Source of the DNA: Adiantum capillus-veneris
Taxonomy: Eukaryota > Streptophyta > Polypodiopsida > Polypodiales > Pteridaceae
NCBI GenBank assembly: GCA_014529385.2
Contig: CM043963.1
Span: 98,471,912 to 98,535,911 of the forward strand
Length of the DNA: 64,000 nucleotides
Direction: 5' to 3'
This document shows positions 35,845-47,744 of the stretch, piece after piece. The notes beneath the pieces were generated by a model that was not told where the DNA came from, searched no databases, and saw only the letters and a list, made by a program, of their open reading frames with translations. Each line of letters begins with the position of its first letter. Position 1 is the stretch's first letter. Position numbers and translations under genes: made by a program.

Positions 35845-36722
35845 AGACATCCTACACGTAGGATGTCTCAAGGGCATTTTTGGGCACAGATCCCAATATT
35901 TTTCATCACACACATTTTCTAAATGACCTTTACATGCTAGCCACCAAGTTTCATCACATTTGGACCAAAATTGACCTCATATGCATGAAAAAACACAAAG
36001 TTAGGACATAGAGGCAATAATGGGCCATAGACCTACCAAATCTTGTCCAAATCACATGAAACTTACACAACACATTCACAAGCACATAACCAACCAATCT
36101 GTGTGGTCAGAAGCAAAAATTGATGAAATAGACATCCTACGCGTAGGATGTCTATTTGACATTTTTGGCCTGCAGAGGATGTTTATCCATTCCAGATCCA
36201 ATCACATCATCTTCAAGAGCTCATATACCAATTTTGAAGCCATTCTAATCATTTTTTATCCCAACACCTTCAAGATACACTTTTGGAGCCCAAAAACACT
36301 ACACAGGCTCTTACAAGCATCAATTCTTGTCCAAATCAAAATCCAAGAGCATGGCCATGTTCCATAGGCCAAGGACTACTCACAGAACAAATCCCATGCC
36401 ATTTTGATGAAATAGACATCCTACGCGTAGAATGTCTCCACCATAATTTAGACCTTCTGTGCAAAGAGTGACATCATGGGAGCCAATACCATGGTGCAAT
36501 GAGCCCATATATCAATTTTCAACCCATTTGGACATCACTTGCTACCTGTTATGGACTTTCTACCCAATTTGTGACCTAAAGCCTGAATCAGCCCAAGAAA
36601 TCCACTTTTTGATGCCCAAATCCAAATCCAAGCACATAGCCATGTTGTACAAGCCAAGGACCACTAGCATGTCAAGTATTACCCAAATCTGATGAAAAAG
36701 ACATCCTACGCATAGGATGTCT
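35845..36722 (+). repeat. Palindrome array before the coiled-coil ORF of element B
   Basis: Four copies of the same 24-bp palindrome as in the 5' leader start at 35845, 36130 (perfect), 36414 and 36699. The steps are 285, 284 and 285 bp. Context is shared (GATGAAATAGACATCC or GATGAAAAAGACATCC), and spacer words repeat (CCAAATCCAAATCCAAGCAC, GGCCATGTTCCATAGGCCAA and GCCATGTTGTACAAGCCAA), so this is a degenerate 285-bp tandem repeat whose palindrome is most conserved. Changes inside the palindrome are at CpG (CG to CA). Confidence 0.88.
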
Positions 36723-36888
36723 AGATGAAAATTTTTTGGCCAGAATTGCACTGTGAGCACATGCACAGTTTCAAGAGTTCCTTTTAAGCTTTATTTTCAA
36801 TTTTCAAGTCATTTGGATAGTCAAAACTCAGTTTCTCAGCTAAGATAGAAAAAATGCTAACTTCTGACTACTGAGTGCAACAGGATCT

Positions 36889-39800
36889 ATGGCAGCCGCG
36901 AAGTCACCGACAAAGAGGAAAAGAATGACCATTAAGGATTACCTCAAAGAAGTGGAGCCCTTCATCATACCAGAAGGAACACTAAAGCCCACCAGCACAT
37001 GGATCCAAGAACATCTGCTAGAGTCCAATGACCTAAAGATCTACCAAGGAGTGTTCAAAGACAGTGAAGGGAATGTGATCAAGCTACCAATGCTACCGCG
37101 AGAACTCAATGAGTTCGTAAGAAGAAAGATGGACGGGTACTTGGAGAAGATTGATCTCCACAACTATTTTGAAGTTGTACCTGCCGGAATTGACATAAAG
37201 AGAGTGTGGGAGTTTGTGACAACCATCAAAGAGAATGGTGTGGCCAAAGTCACAGATCTGCAAAAACGAAGACTAGAGACATAAATAGTCATCACCGAGA
37301 AAGTTGTAGAAGATGCACTGGAGCTCTCCAACAAGGGGGATAGTGTAACAAAAAGAAGAGATGATGTCAAGGTGTACACTGAGAAGAAAAGTAACTACAC
37401 TTTTGAAGATATTGCCAACCCAAAAGTGGCAATCATGAGTCAGTTGTACAACCAATACTTTCACATGTGTACGAAGCAGCCACAAAAGTACAGAATGTCG
37501 CCAGGAGCAATTGCCACGACATTCACTTAGGCAATGATGAAGAGCACTCCAAAGCTAATCAAGTATGCAGCGTATATACACGACAACATAGTGAAGATGG
37601 GTAACAAGAAGCCCACATATATGGTGCCAGGAGAACTAATCACTAAGGTGATTTATGGGGCATTGCACGTAAAAGGAAGATGGCCTGACCCCCCATCGCA
37701 GAACGATTGGTTAAGGCTCAAAGAAGACAAGGAAGAGGAACAGCCCAAGGCACCAAGGGTGGCCACAAGATTGAAAAGACGGCTAGAGCCTGTTCAAGAA
37801 GAGCAGCCAGAGCAAAAGAAAGGAAAGAAAGAATCTGCCCAAGTGTCGGAAAAAGAGACAAAGTCACAAAAAGCGGCATGACTAGAGTGGCTGATGGAGA
37901 GCTTCAGAGCAGAAAGGGCCCTTAAAGGCAATTTGAGTGAACTCTGGAAGTCGTCTCTAGAAGCAATGTCGGGATCATCCCGAAGGGTGCACAGGGACAG
38001 ATTCGAAGACTACATTAAAAATTTTGAGATTCTTGATGCTACAGCGGAAAATATCCCACATGTACCTTTTACAGAAGAGGAAGTGGAGCAAGTACGACAG
38101 AAGCTGCTAGACGAGCAGGAGGGCCAAGAGAGATAAAGGAAGACAACGGCAGACCAAGATTTAAAGAAAAAGCAGACAACTCCACCAACATGCCCTAAGT
38201 CCAGCCCACCGCCCTCACCACCTCCTCGCAGCCCTCCACAAGAAGATAAAGAGAAGGAAGACAAACACGAAGGCCAGGAAGAGTCCAAGAAAGAACAAAG
38301 TCAGGAGAGGGAAGAGGTTAAACCCAAGAGTGAGAAGCCAAAGCCACATGAAGCATACAACACATTTCTGGACCTGCTAGTTGTAGGATACACAAAAGAA
38401 GAGGCTGCAAGCACAGGGCCTAAGGAGCAAATGCAAAGCATCAGGTTAGTAGAACTAAAGGAGATGGCCTCAGATACAGTGGACCTGCACCCGCCCCCCA
38501 ACGATTGGGATGTGGTGATGACAAAGTTAATCGGGTTAAGAGCGCAGTCCATGGCCTCAGAAAGTGAGATGGCAACTCTCAAGGCCAATGAAGTGAAGAT
38601 AAAGCTGGAAGTAGACTCTTTACAAAGACAAAGCCAAAGGCAGAAAGAGAGAGAAGCGGAGCTACAGGCCAGTCTAGCAAAGGCATTGCAAAGATGCTAG
38701 GAAATGGAAAAAGAAAATCAAGCAGCAGCCCAAAGAATGCAAGGAGCCGAAGAGGAGTGTAAGCAACTCAGCAAATCATTGACAGATGCAGAGAGGGAAA
38801 GGGACAACCTGACCCTACAGCTGGCTGAGGAGTCCAAAGAAGTTGAATCAATGCGAAACGCCAAAGAAAAGGCGGAGTTAGATCAAGAAGCAATCCAGGA
38901 TGATGTCCTTGAGCTCAAGGACCAGCTTAAAGTGAAAGATCAAACCATCCAGAGGCTACGGGCATCTCCTGCCAGAGTCAGAGCTACTAGCTCGACTCAC
39001 ATCACTACGGAAAGCCAAATTTATGAAGAACAGATGAAAGAGCTTCAGAAAGAGTTAACTTTAGAGAAAAAGCAAAGGTTGATGATGGCGAAAGGGTCCG
39101 TGGTGATGCAAACACGCATGGAAGAAGAACAAAAGGCAATGCAAGATCAGCTAGAAGTTATCAAGAGAAAGCTCGAGGAGGCGGAAAAGGTAAACGCCAA
39201 ATTAAATGACCTCCTCATGAACATGGGAGAAGAAGCCGAAGCGGAGAAACAGACGCTCCTAAAGCAGATAGAAGAGCTAAAAGGACAGCAAGCAGAAGAG
39301 CAAGCAGGCACAAGGCCGGTAGCCATGGAAGGCATAGACCTAGAGAATGTGGCAGATCCTGTGGACACACCCATGCAAGAGGACATCCTAGTACGATCCT
39401 CTCAAGAGCCACAAGATCTGACACAGGAAGAGGAAGAAAAGTTGCGTAAAGCAATAGAGGTGGAGATCAGAGAGACGACTAAGGAAGCCTTGGAATGGGA
39501 GCAGAGGGTTTTCAAATCCATAACCATCCAGAAGATTGACGCCAGCAACCTCAGGCGCGAATGGATACAACCCTCTCTCCCATATCCTTTGCTAAAGTAT
39601 GAAGCCGCCACCATCAATAAGAGGATTAGAGAAGAGCCAAAAGTGCCGCTCTACAATGCAAATATCTCCCAGCCAGAAGGGGCCAGGTTAATAGTTGACT
39701 CTCAGCCAAAATGGAGGAAGGCGTGGCTGACGAAGTACCCACAGTACCTAATCCATTTGGTAGAGGCACCCAAAAACATCAGAGACAACCTAAGCTTTTG

Positions 39801-40298
39801 TCCTCTACCAAGGATCGGGACGTGGAAGTCCCAGGAGATATTACAAAGGAGCCAACCCACTTGGCTGAATTATCCTAAGCTGTCGCGGGCTTGAAGGCAG
39901 GTGAGAGAATAAGTGTCCAGTACATGGTGAAAACCCTAACGGGCGCCATCAAATTGTTCAGTGGCTCACCTGACCTTATGTGCATCATGATGAGGAAAAT
40001 CTACAAAACTCTTTTAGCAGTATTTGAGACATTCAAGCAAGGCCAGGTGACAGACAGTATCTTCTTCTTCCAAGATACTTACAGATGTGCCTATGATCTG
40101 TCTGGTCAGCCTTTCAAGGAGGTGATACATGCGTTGTATCAAAGGATAATGTTTCTGCCATCCTATCACCTCTAGGCCTTTGAAGAAGCGTTCTACACCG
40201 GCTTCTTCACCATAAACACTGATATTTTCGGCCCAACAATGATGAATCTACATGCAAGATATGAATCGTTGATCAAGATGCGCGAAACCATACGATGA
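36889..40298 (+). pseudogene. Large extra ORF of element B: basic N-terminus and long coiled coil
   Basis: One frame from ATG 36889 to 39894, broken only by stops at 37282 (TAA), 37528 (TAG), 37879 (TGA), 38134 (TAA) and 38698 (TAG); all can derive from CAA, CAG or CGA. After a shift near 39850 the frame reads LKAGERISVQYMVKTLTGAI and runs through a TAG at 40173 to a TGA near 40297, so the original protein was about 1,130 residues. N-terminus: SPTKRKRM, a likely nuclear signal. Residues 40-330 look globular (VFKDSEGNVIKLP, YHMC-like Trp/Tyr patches), then a Pro/Lys/Glu-rich linker, then about 300 residues of heptad-rich coiled coil (38430-39320), then a Trp-rich C-terminal domain. It stands where Athila-type elements carry an env-like gene, but no signal peptide or membrane segment is seen. 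Confidence 0.7.
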
Positions 40299-40335
40299 AG
40301 AAGCAGCTCAACAGCCATGTCGGGGACGACATGAG

Positions 40336-40350
40336 CAAGGAGGGGGGGAG
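40336..40350 (+). other. Polypurine tract of element B
   Basis: CAAGGAGGGGGGGAG directly before the 3' LTR (TGTTAGAAG). Confidence 0.85.
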
Positions 40351-41276
40351 TGTTAGAAGCTAGACACACCCCACGGAAACTGACTACTCAGAAGATTACC
40401 ATTTTTTGTAATTATTTATTTATTGAGGAAACCCGATTTTTCACCTTGTAAATATTGGGGCTTAATTGAAGTTTCCAGATTGTATCCCAGTTTTGGTAGT
40501 TAGATTGAGTAGTTGGTTAATTTGGAACTTTAGGGTTTGAGAATTGTAAGGTATATATACCACTTTCTGACCTTAATGAAAAACCTTTTGTCATTTTGAA
40601 AAAAATAATGTCTGTGAGTGAGCGTACTGTGTACGAGAGAGAGTGAGATCTTCTTCTTGACGCTACATGTGCACCGGTGGTCGGAATCGAGTGCGGAGAA
40701 GTGCAGCGTGTTGCCCCTAACGAGAGCTACGTGCCACTACCTACATTGCGTGCGTACAGCCGGTTTTGCGAGCTCCTTCTACGAGCTTCATCTGGTGATT
40801 TGGTGAGCATACGTTGTCCAATTTTGCATTGCAGCATATCCACGTGTTCACATTGAGTAGAGCTACACATTAGGCACTTTAGATTTTGGAAACAGAGACC
40901 TGCAAATTTCGGCCAGACATCCTACGTGATTTTGCATCGGGTGTTTTGGATTGGGGTTTTGGTTCATAGACCTTAGGGAGGGCGACCTATTGGTGGTAGT
41001 AGGGTCTCCTTCAAGTTCTGTGGTGTTTCGAGATTGTTTGATGGATGTTCGGCTCTTGTAATCATTGTAGGAAATCTCTTCTTAAGCACTCCTGAGACTA
41101 TAGCTTTGACATTGGGTAGAGACCTTTGCAGGAATTAGTTAGGAGTCGGTCGAGTGTAGGTTGACACCCTATGCGTGTTTCCACGCGCCTACAGGTCAAG
41201 CTTTGTCCTTAGCTGACAAATATTGTTAGATGAGTTCTTGCTATGCTGACGTCCGTTGCGGCGTATATGTCCAACA
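40351..41276 (+). repeat. 3' LTR of element B
   Basis: TGTTAGAAGCTAGACACACC ... ATGTCCAACA, 926 bp. TATA at 40552-40559; half palindrome AGACATCCTACGTGA at 40915. Confidence 0.92.
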
Positions 41277-41281
41277 CCATA
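41277..41281 (+). repeat. Right target-site duplication of element B
   Basis: CCATA, identical to 21639-21643; belongs to the integrase gene of element C. Confidence 0.9.
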
Positions 41282-43107
41282 GTACCTTTTTGCTAATTTA
41301 GCATAGTACTTTTGGTGTCCCGTAGGGTTCTTGCCTGTTGTGTGCCTTAATCGAGCCTTGGGAAATTTAAGTAAGACCCAATCATTTTGTTTAAAGACTT
41401 GAGCTCTTCTTTGCTTATCAGCAGCATCCTTTTGCCTTTGCTGTGAGATAGACATAGCATCCTTAATCTTTTGGAAAGATTCTTGTAGGTCTCAGCTATA
41501 CTCATCTGCAGCGAAGATCTTCCCATGTACCTTAAGTAGCAGGGGACTTTTAGATCTTCCCTCAATTACCTCAAAAGGTGCTTTTTCAGTGGAGGTATGT
41601 ATAGTGTTATTGTAGCCATACTCCACTAACGGTAAGCACTTCTCCCGTTGGGACCTTTGATCTACTTCCGTTACATAGGCTTTTAGTAGATCAAGAATTG
41701 TTAGGTTAGCTATTTCACTTTAGCCATCCGTTTGCGGGTGATAGGCTGAAGAGAAGTTTAGCCTTGTCCCTAAATTCTCAAAGAAGTTTAGACCCTTCTA
41801 GAAATTACTGTTCATTCTAGGATCTCTATCCAACACTATGGACATTGGCAAGCCATGGTACTTGATGATTTGTGATACGAAGAGGGTTGCCATTTGATAG
41901 TTTGTTTGACAGGTATAAAATGAGCTTGTTTGTTGAACATGTCTACTATCATCCATATTCCCGTATTCCCATGGATAGACTTAAGCAATCCAAAGATAAA
42001 ATCCATGGATATGCTCTCCCATGGTGAATTAGGGATTGGTAAAGGTCGAAGCAATCCAGGTTGTTTCTTTCTATCAAACTTCATCTTTTGGCATACCACA
42101 CATTTAGAAACATACTCTTGTATGTTTGCCTTCATGGCAGGCCAATAGAAATATGTTTCTATCCCTTTTACGGTAGACTGAATCCCTCTCTGCCCCGCAT
42201 AAGGAGGAGCATGAGATTCATACATTACTTTCTCACGTAGTGAGTTAGTATTGCATAGTCTATTGCCATAGAGAAGATAACAATCTTGTATGGTTTTTCT
42301 TTCTTCCCTAGTGCAAGGGCTGAAGTCACATCTCTAAGATCGAGATCAATAGCGTACTCATCTATCATAGAAGATAGATTATTGTGAGTTGCTATGGAAA
42401 TCGCATTCACTCTCGGCCGTCTTGAGAGTGCATCGGCTACTTGATTATGCTTTCCAGCAATGTGAGCAATATGAAAATGAAATTGCAAAAGGAAATTTTC
42501 CCACCTCATTTGTTTGTCGGAGAGCTTGGTCTGTGTCATGAAGTACTTAAGGCTTTGGTGATCCATCTACAAAATGAAATGAGTCCCCCATAGTGCTTCC
42601 ACACGTCTAAGGAATGTAGAACTGCGAGGAGTTCCTTTTCATATATGCCTAGAGCTTTCTTAGCAGGGTCGAGCCTTCGACTTTCATAGTCTATGCCATG
42701 CCCTTCTTGGAGTAAAACAGCTCCAAGGCAATCACCACAAGTGTCAAATTGGACCTCAAACGATTCTAAAGATCCGACAGTGTAAGAACATGTTGAGAGA
42801 TAAGCTTTTCTTTAAGCTTTTTGAAAGCATTGTTCTCCTTGGCAGACCATGTATACTTAACATTTTTCTTTGTTAGGTCATGTAATGGTCCCGCGATTTG
42901 TGAGAACTTTTGATAAAGCATCTATAGTATACACACATACCTATAAAGCTTCTTAGTTCATGTAGATTCCTTTGATTAGGCCATCCTTTTATTACCTCTA
43001 GCTTTGATGGCTCCAATGTGACCTAAATACCGAATCTCTTGTAAGAAAAACTCGCTTTTCTTTCGATTAATATAAAGTTAATTCTCTCGTAAGACTTGAA
43101 ATATTAC
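41282..43107 (-). pseudogene. RNase H and integrase of element C
   Basis: Minus strand, several frames. RNase H end at about 42566-42400: MDHQSLKYFMTQTKLSDKQ, HIAGKHNQVADALSRRP. Integrase zinc-binding module at 42225-42080: FYWPAMKANIQEYV, KCVVCQKMKFDR. Core: SPWESISMDFIFGL (Asp), GIWMIVDMFNKQAHF (Asp); the stretch with the third acidic residue is decayed (41836-41640). The C-terminal basic helix (FKQNDWVLLKFPKARLR, 41390-41340) leads into the GPY/F module cut by element B. Element C cannot encode a functional integrase. Confidence 0.8.
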
Positions 43108-44382
43108 CTAGAAGTGTTGCTTGTGTTCATCTACTAAATTAGAGTAGATGATTATATCATCAAAGAACACTCCAGTAAAGGTTCGGTGAGGCATGCATAG
43201 CTTCTCCATCAAGCGATTAAATGTAGTTGGTGCATTGGTCAAGCCAAAAGGCATGACAATATATTTGTAAAGACCAAACGTAGTGCGAAATGCGGTCTTT
43301 ACAATGTCTTGAGCAACTATCCTTATTTGATGATAGCCACTTTTTAGGTCAATCCTACTAAAGTAGGTCAACCCTTGTAGCTTATCAAATAGGTATTCTA
43401 CCCGTGGAACGGGAAACCTATTCTTGATAGTGATCCTATTTAGTGCTCTATAGTCGACACACATACGATATGTGTTATCTTTCTTTTGCACTAATAACAC
43501 GGGTGAATAAAATGGAGATGGGCTAGGCCTAACCATGCCCTTCTTAAGTAGCTCATGCACTTGCCGCATAATCTCCTCTTCTTGAGCTTGGGAAACTCTA
43601 TAAGGAGGTTTATTAGGTAGTGAACTTCCTGGAAGAAGTTCAATTGCATGGTCATCATTGCCTCGTTTAGGAGGTAGTTCACAAGGGATGTCATCAATAG
43701 AAATATCTTGAAATTCCTTGAGAAAATTGGATAACTCTAATTCCTTATGATTGTTTATATTTTCTTTTGCTAAAGCATTAGGTTCATTTTGAGAATCTTT
43801 AACAAAAATCATGTACACGAAAATAGAGCTCTTTATTGACTTATTGAAAGCTTGCATATGTACAATGGGTATGGTGTTACCTAACTCCTTAGCATCTATG
43901 TACATATCTTTTTCCTTGAACCTAAAGTAGATTTTCCTTTCAAGGAATTTAACATTGTCAGCCATGCGATCAAACCATGGTGCCCCTAGGGTTGCATCCT
44001 CGTGCTTGAGAGGAGAGATAAAGAAGTCCTCCTTGCCCACATAGCTTTGGACATGGAGCCTCAATTTCCCAATTAATAGAGTGACTGAGGCTTCTTTCCC
44101 CTTGAAAGCACCATCAGCGCGTAGGACATCTCCCATCTCATAGTCTTGGATGCCTAGCTTGGTGGCCAACTCTGTGGATATAAAATTGTGAGTAGAACAA
44201 TGGTCAAAGAGAATGAAAGCATCATGTTCTCTTACCTTTCCCCAAGCATGGCATAGATGAGATCCTTTGTGGTGAGAATCCTCTTCTTGGATTTCGACCA
44301 AGGTAGCTCTAGGAGGTTCATTTCGTGTATTCTTGTGGGACAAGCACGATAGGCATGCCCTTGCTCCCCGTACTTGAAACAA
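43108..44382 (-). pseudogene. Protease and reverse transcriptase of element C
   Basis: Open over 424 codons. Protease at about 44240-43930: ILFDHCSTHNFISTELA, where family members have D-S-G; here Asp stays but the next two residues are His-Cys, so activity is doubtful. RT: PSPSPFYSPVLLVQKKD, YRMCVDYRALNRIT, FSRIDLKSGYHQIRI (Asp), MPFGLTNAPTTFNRLM, and FFDDIIIYS in place of the usual Y-x-D-D. These are classical chromovirus RT motifs. The frame ends just after the catalytic pair with DEHKQHF. Confidence 0.88.
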
Positions 44383-45815
44383 TGGTTATCTTTACGATAA
44401 CGCTCTAGAACTTCAGGAGAGAGTTTATTTTTGCCTTTATAAACTCCCTTCTCCTTAGCTTTGTTGTTGTTGGCATTGCCTTTAGGAGACATTTGGACAT
44501 TGTCCTTCCCCTTAGGCTCGTTATGGTCCTTGTATTTTGTGGGCTTAGGATTTCTCTTAGCCCCTTGTTGGAAATTGATTTGTGAAGCCACCATGGTATG
44601 GTGTATGACCGCAGATATGGTGTGGCCTTTGGGAGTTGACATACTCCGCCATATCTTCAATTAAACCCACACAAAATTGTTGTTTTTTCTCTCCAAAATC
44701 CCTCTTTTTGAAGACAGTGGCTTTGAGATGTAAATCCAAAAAATTGTCTACATATTTGTGAATAGATTCGTAGGGAGAGAGCTTCAAGCTTCGCCATTTG
44801 GTGAGTACTTTGTCTTTGGCATCGGTAGCCAAAAACTGCTTCATGATGGAAGTTGTTAAGCTTCACCATTTTCTCGTAGGCTAGACCAGCATTGCCTAGC
44901 GGAATTTTGAAAATGCATAGCTACATGGTGTAGCTTAGAGGACTCCGTGAAGCCCTCATCTCCAAACGCCGCATCAAATTGTTGGATGAAGGCCAAGACT
45001 TTGTCCATAGCACCAAAGGTGCCATTGTAGAAGGAAAGAGATGTTCTTTCCTCCCTCTTTGAACTTTTTGAGCTTGGATGACCTCTTCCACACAGCATAG
45101 GATTTCCTATGGCTTCTTCTTTTAGGTGGTTCAAGAGCTGCACCATCACTTTCTTCAGAAGAGGAAGAATTTGAGGAGGATGGAGAAGAGGGTGACCTCT
45201 TTCTCGCCTTTTTCTTCCCTTGTTCCTCCTTGTCTGCACCATCACTTTATTCATTAGAGGAAGAGGATGAAGAAGATGGAGAAGAGAATGACCTCTTTCT
45301 CACCTTTTTGTTCTCTTGTTTTCTCTTGTCCCTCTTTGAATTATAGTGTAGAGAAGTGTGCGATGGTCTTCTCCGTTTAGGGAGTATTGGAGAGCGTTTT
45401 TTCCGCCGTCTTCATGGAGCCATCTCCATCAAGGTGGCAGGAGACTCACTTCTTTCGGTGGGGGCTCTACCATTGAAACTTGAGTTCTACTTTGGGAAGG
45501 AGATGCATCGTCAAGTAGTAGATTTTTGAGCCCTTCATACGGATCCTCTTCTTCTTCACTTATCGGAGAGAGGCCTCGTTTGGAAGTCTCACAAGGAGGC
45601 TTCCTAGGTACTCTCTCTTCTTGGTGGGGAGTTTAGATAATTCCATGAGCACGTAGCTGTTGTTGCACTTCACTTTGGAGGGATGGATTGCCCATGGCTT
45701 GTTGAAGCCTAGTAACAAGGTAATTAACAAGCATATGGGCATCATTAGTAGCATGTTCATTAGCAAAATCAAAGCTATCAACATTAATTTTACTCTCTTT
45801 ACTATTGTCAGCCAT
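44232..45815 (-). pseudogene. gag of element C
   Basis: Starts MADNSKESKINVDSFDFANE at 45815 and is interrupted by several stops and shifts. A Ser/Glu/Arg-rich stretch (45250-45050) precedes the gag domain (FYNGTFGAMDKVLAFIQQF, then HHVAMHFQNSARQCWSSLR). The C-terminus has one zinc knuckle, CFKYGEQGHAYRAC (about 44385-44345), whose second Cys is Tyr, so it should bind zinc poorly. Confidence 0.75.
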
Positions 45816-46216
45816 TCTAACAACTTTTAGGTGTAAAATTTTTAAGTGTACTTTGGCACTTCAAGCCCTAGTTGCTACTTCTCTTAACCCCCTTAGAAAA
45901 GCACTCAAACTCCTGTACCCATGGCTCGAATATCATTAATTGCAAGGAATAGAAGAGACGGTCTTTCTCACCACCAAAACAGTACCGGCTCGTGTTAAGC
46001 TTCTAATAGCTCAACAGTGGTTAAGCCGTAGGCAAGCCCCATAGGACTCCACTATTAAGAAGCTCTCGATGGTGATGCCGTTATCTGCACGAAGCAGGCA
46101 CACTGCAAGGCTGAAAAATCCCTATTCTACTTACTTAATTGCAATTAATAATACCAACCATTTATAGTTAGCTTGAGGACCTCTCTTCCTAATAAGCAAG
46201 AAAAGAGAAACCTTGT

Positions 46217-46228
46217 GCTCTAATACCA
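46217..46228 (-). other. Primer-binding site of element C
   Basis: Minus strand TGGTATTAGAGC, one base past the LTR end (CTTACA). It is one change from the initiator-tRNA-Met site TGGTATCAGAGC. Confidence 0.75.
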
Positions 46229-46229
46229 A

Positions 46230-47744
46230 TGTAAGATTTGATGGTCTAGTAACTTGTGTGTAGCAAAAAATAACATGGACATAGTGAGCATTTCATTAAG
46301 AATATATTCCTAATGAGCATAGCAAAAGTGCTTGGATGGAGAGAGCAACAAAAGCATAACATCTAGTTAGATAGGCATGAACAATACTTCAAAAAGAGAG
46401 AGAAATTAAGCTGTTGACAACAGTTAACGACCGGATTTACATGGAGCCGGCAGTCCCCCCCTCCAAACCGCTTTGTTTTATAGGTTTCCCCCATCAAGGG
46501 AAATATTTTACAATACAATACTTTGTGTTCCTTCAATAACTTGCAGGTGCAATGAAGATGGAAGCTTCAAGCACCAAGCTTACACTTGAAAACACAACAT
46601 CAATTCCCTCTTGGTCCAGACCCAAGACCTCACACACCTTCGAAGATGGTGAGAGCTAGCGGGGTATGAGAGTAGATCAAGAGGAAGAAGGAGTTTCTTA
46701 CCAGAAAGAAGTATGTCTCCTCACATAATCACTCTTAATAGCTTAGTAATTAGCACGGTATAGGAGATGAGGATGCATTGGAGCTTGGCTCTTGGTTGGA
46801 TTTACATCACAAAGCCAAGAGTTGTTGGTGTAGGCCTCCCTTCTCACAAGCTTGGAGTAGATGATGAGCTTTCCATTAAAGCTTGAGAAGGAGATAGTCT
46901 TCTTTACTTCACACCTAAGCTTGAGTGTGTGTGTGTGTGTGTGATAATTCCTTGCAAAAATCAGTCCCCCTCTCTCTCTCTTGGTCGACCCCTCTTTCTA
47001 TTTGCTCATGCTGGCATCCTATTGGCCCCTGCAAAGCTTAGCCAATGACAATTAAGAAGAATAAGCGATAGCCTTGTGACATGTGTCCCCCTTTCCCCTT
47101 CTGTGAGAGCTTTAGGTATTTAAGTAATGCAAATAAACCCTCATTGGACCTCTTAGTCTTCTGGCCAATAGGAATCAGGCAAGCCATTGGGTTGTTGAAT
47201 GCTCATTGGACCCGTTGGGAAATTGTCCAATAGTCTTCTAGAGAGCTTAATTTCTATTTGTTCTTTTATTAAGTGTTTCTAAAGGAATTAAACTAAATCT
47301 ACTCTATCCTAATTCTCATTGGTCCACCTCTATGGCCATCCAATAAGATTTGAATGCACCTTGGGGGCAACTGGGTTAGGAAGCTGACATGTGTCCACTA
47401 TGCCTTTTGTGTAAAGGGAGCTTGGAAGAGTGTGTGTGTGTGTTTCTCTCTCATCCCCTACAAATATGGCTCGCCCCCTCCTCGATAGGGATGTGGGAAC
47501 CTTAGCATTTTGGAAGTCTTATTGGGCTGAACCTTAAGGTTTTTGAAGCCCATTGATGAACATTGCTCTTTTGGAGATGGTCCCTCTTTGGATCCCTATT
47601 TTCCCTCCTTTGGATCCCTACTGTGACCGGTCTGCCAACCTAACCAATATTCTAGCTTTTTCTCACTTGGAACTTCCCATATTAAATGATCAGTTTAACA
47701 TGAGAAAAATCATTTAGGAGAATTAGATATTAGTTATTATGACA
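46230..47744 (-). repeat. 5' LTR of element C
   Basis: On the minus strand TGTCATAATAACTAATATC ... AATCTTACA, 1515 bp. It shares 46927-47744 with the truncated 3' LTR. An (AC)n tract is internal to the LTR (46927-46943). Confidence 0.82.

Larger units (their letters stand above)
21644..41276 (+). mobile_element. Element B, 19.6-kb Tat/Athila-like LTR retrotransposon
   Basis: Full structure: LTRs of 941 and 926 bp beginning TGTTAGAAG and ending AACA, a primer site resembling the tRNA-Asp type used by Tat/Athila elements, a polypurine tract, and 5-bp duplications CCATA. Internal order: long leader with palindromes; gag; protease-1; RT; RNase H; integrase with two zinc-binding modules; protease-2; basic tail; PPT-like tract; second palindrome region; large coiled-coil ORF; PPT; LTR. 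The RT matches Tat/Athila in its SFLDGFSGYNQLAIA and PFGLTNAPATFQRLM motifs. Coding is broken by many in-frame stops and only two or three shifts, so it is not autonomous now. Confidence 0.9.

Noticed and set aside
35845-36722. Regularly spaced palindromes as a CRISPR array
   Set aside because: Spacing of 285 bp, diverged repeated spacers and a eukaryotic retroelement context rule this out.
36889-40298. The extra ORF of element B as an envelope gene
   Set aside because: No signal peptide, membrane segment or cleavage site; the dominant feature is a coiled coil.
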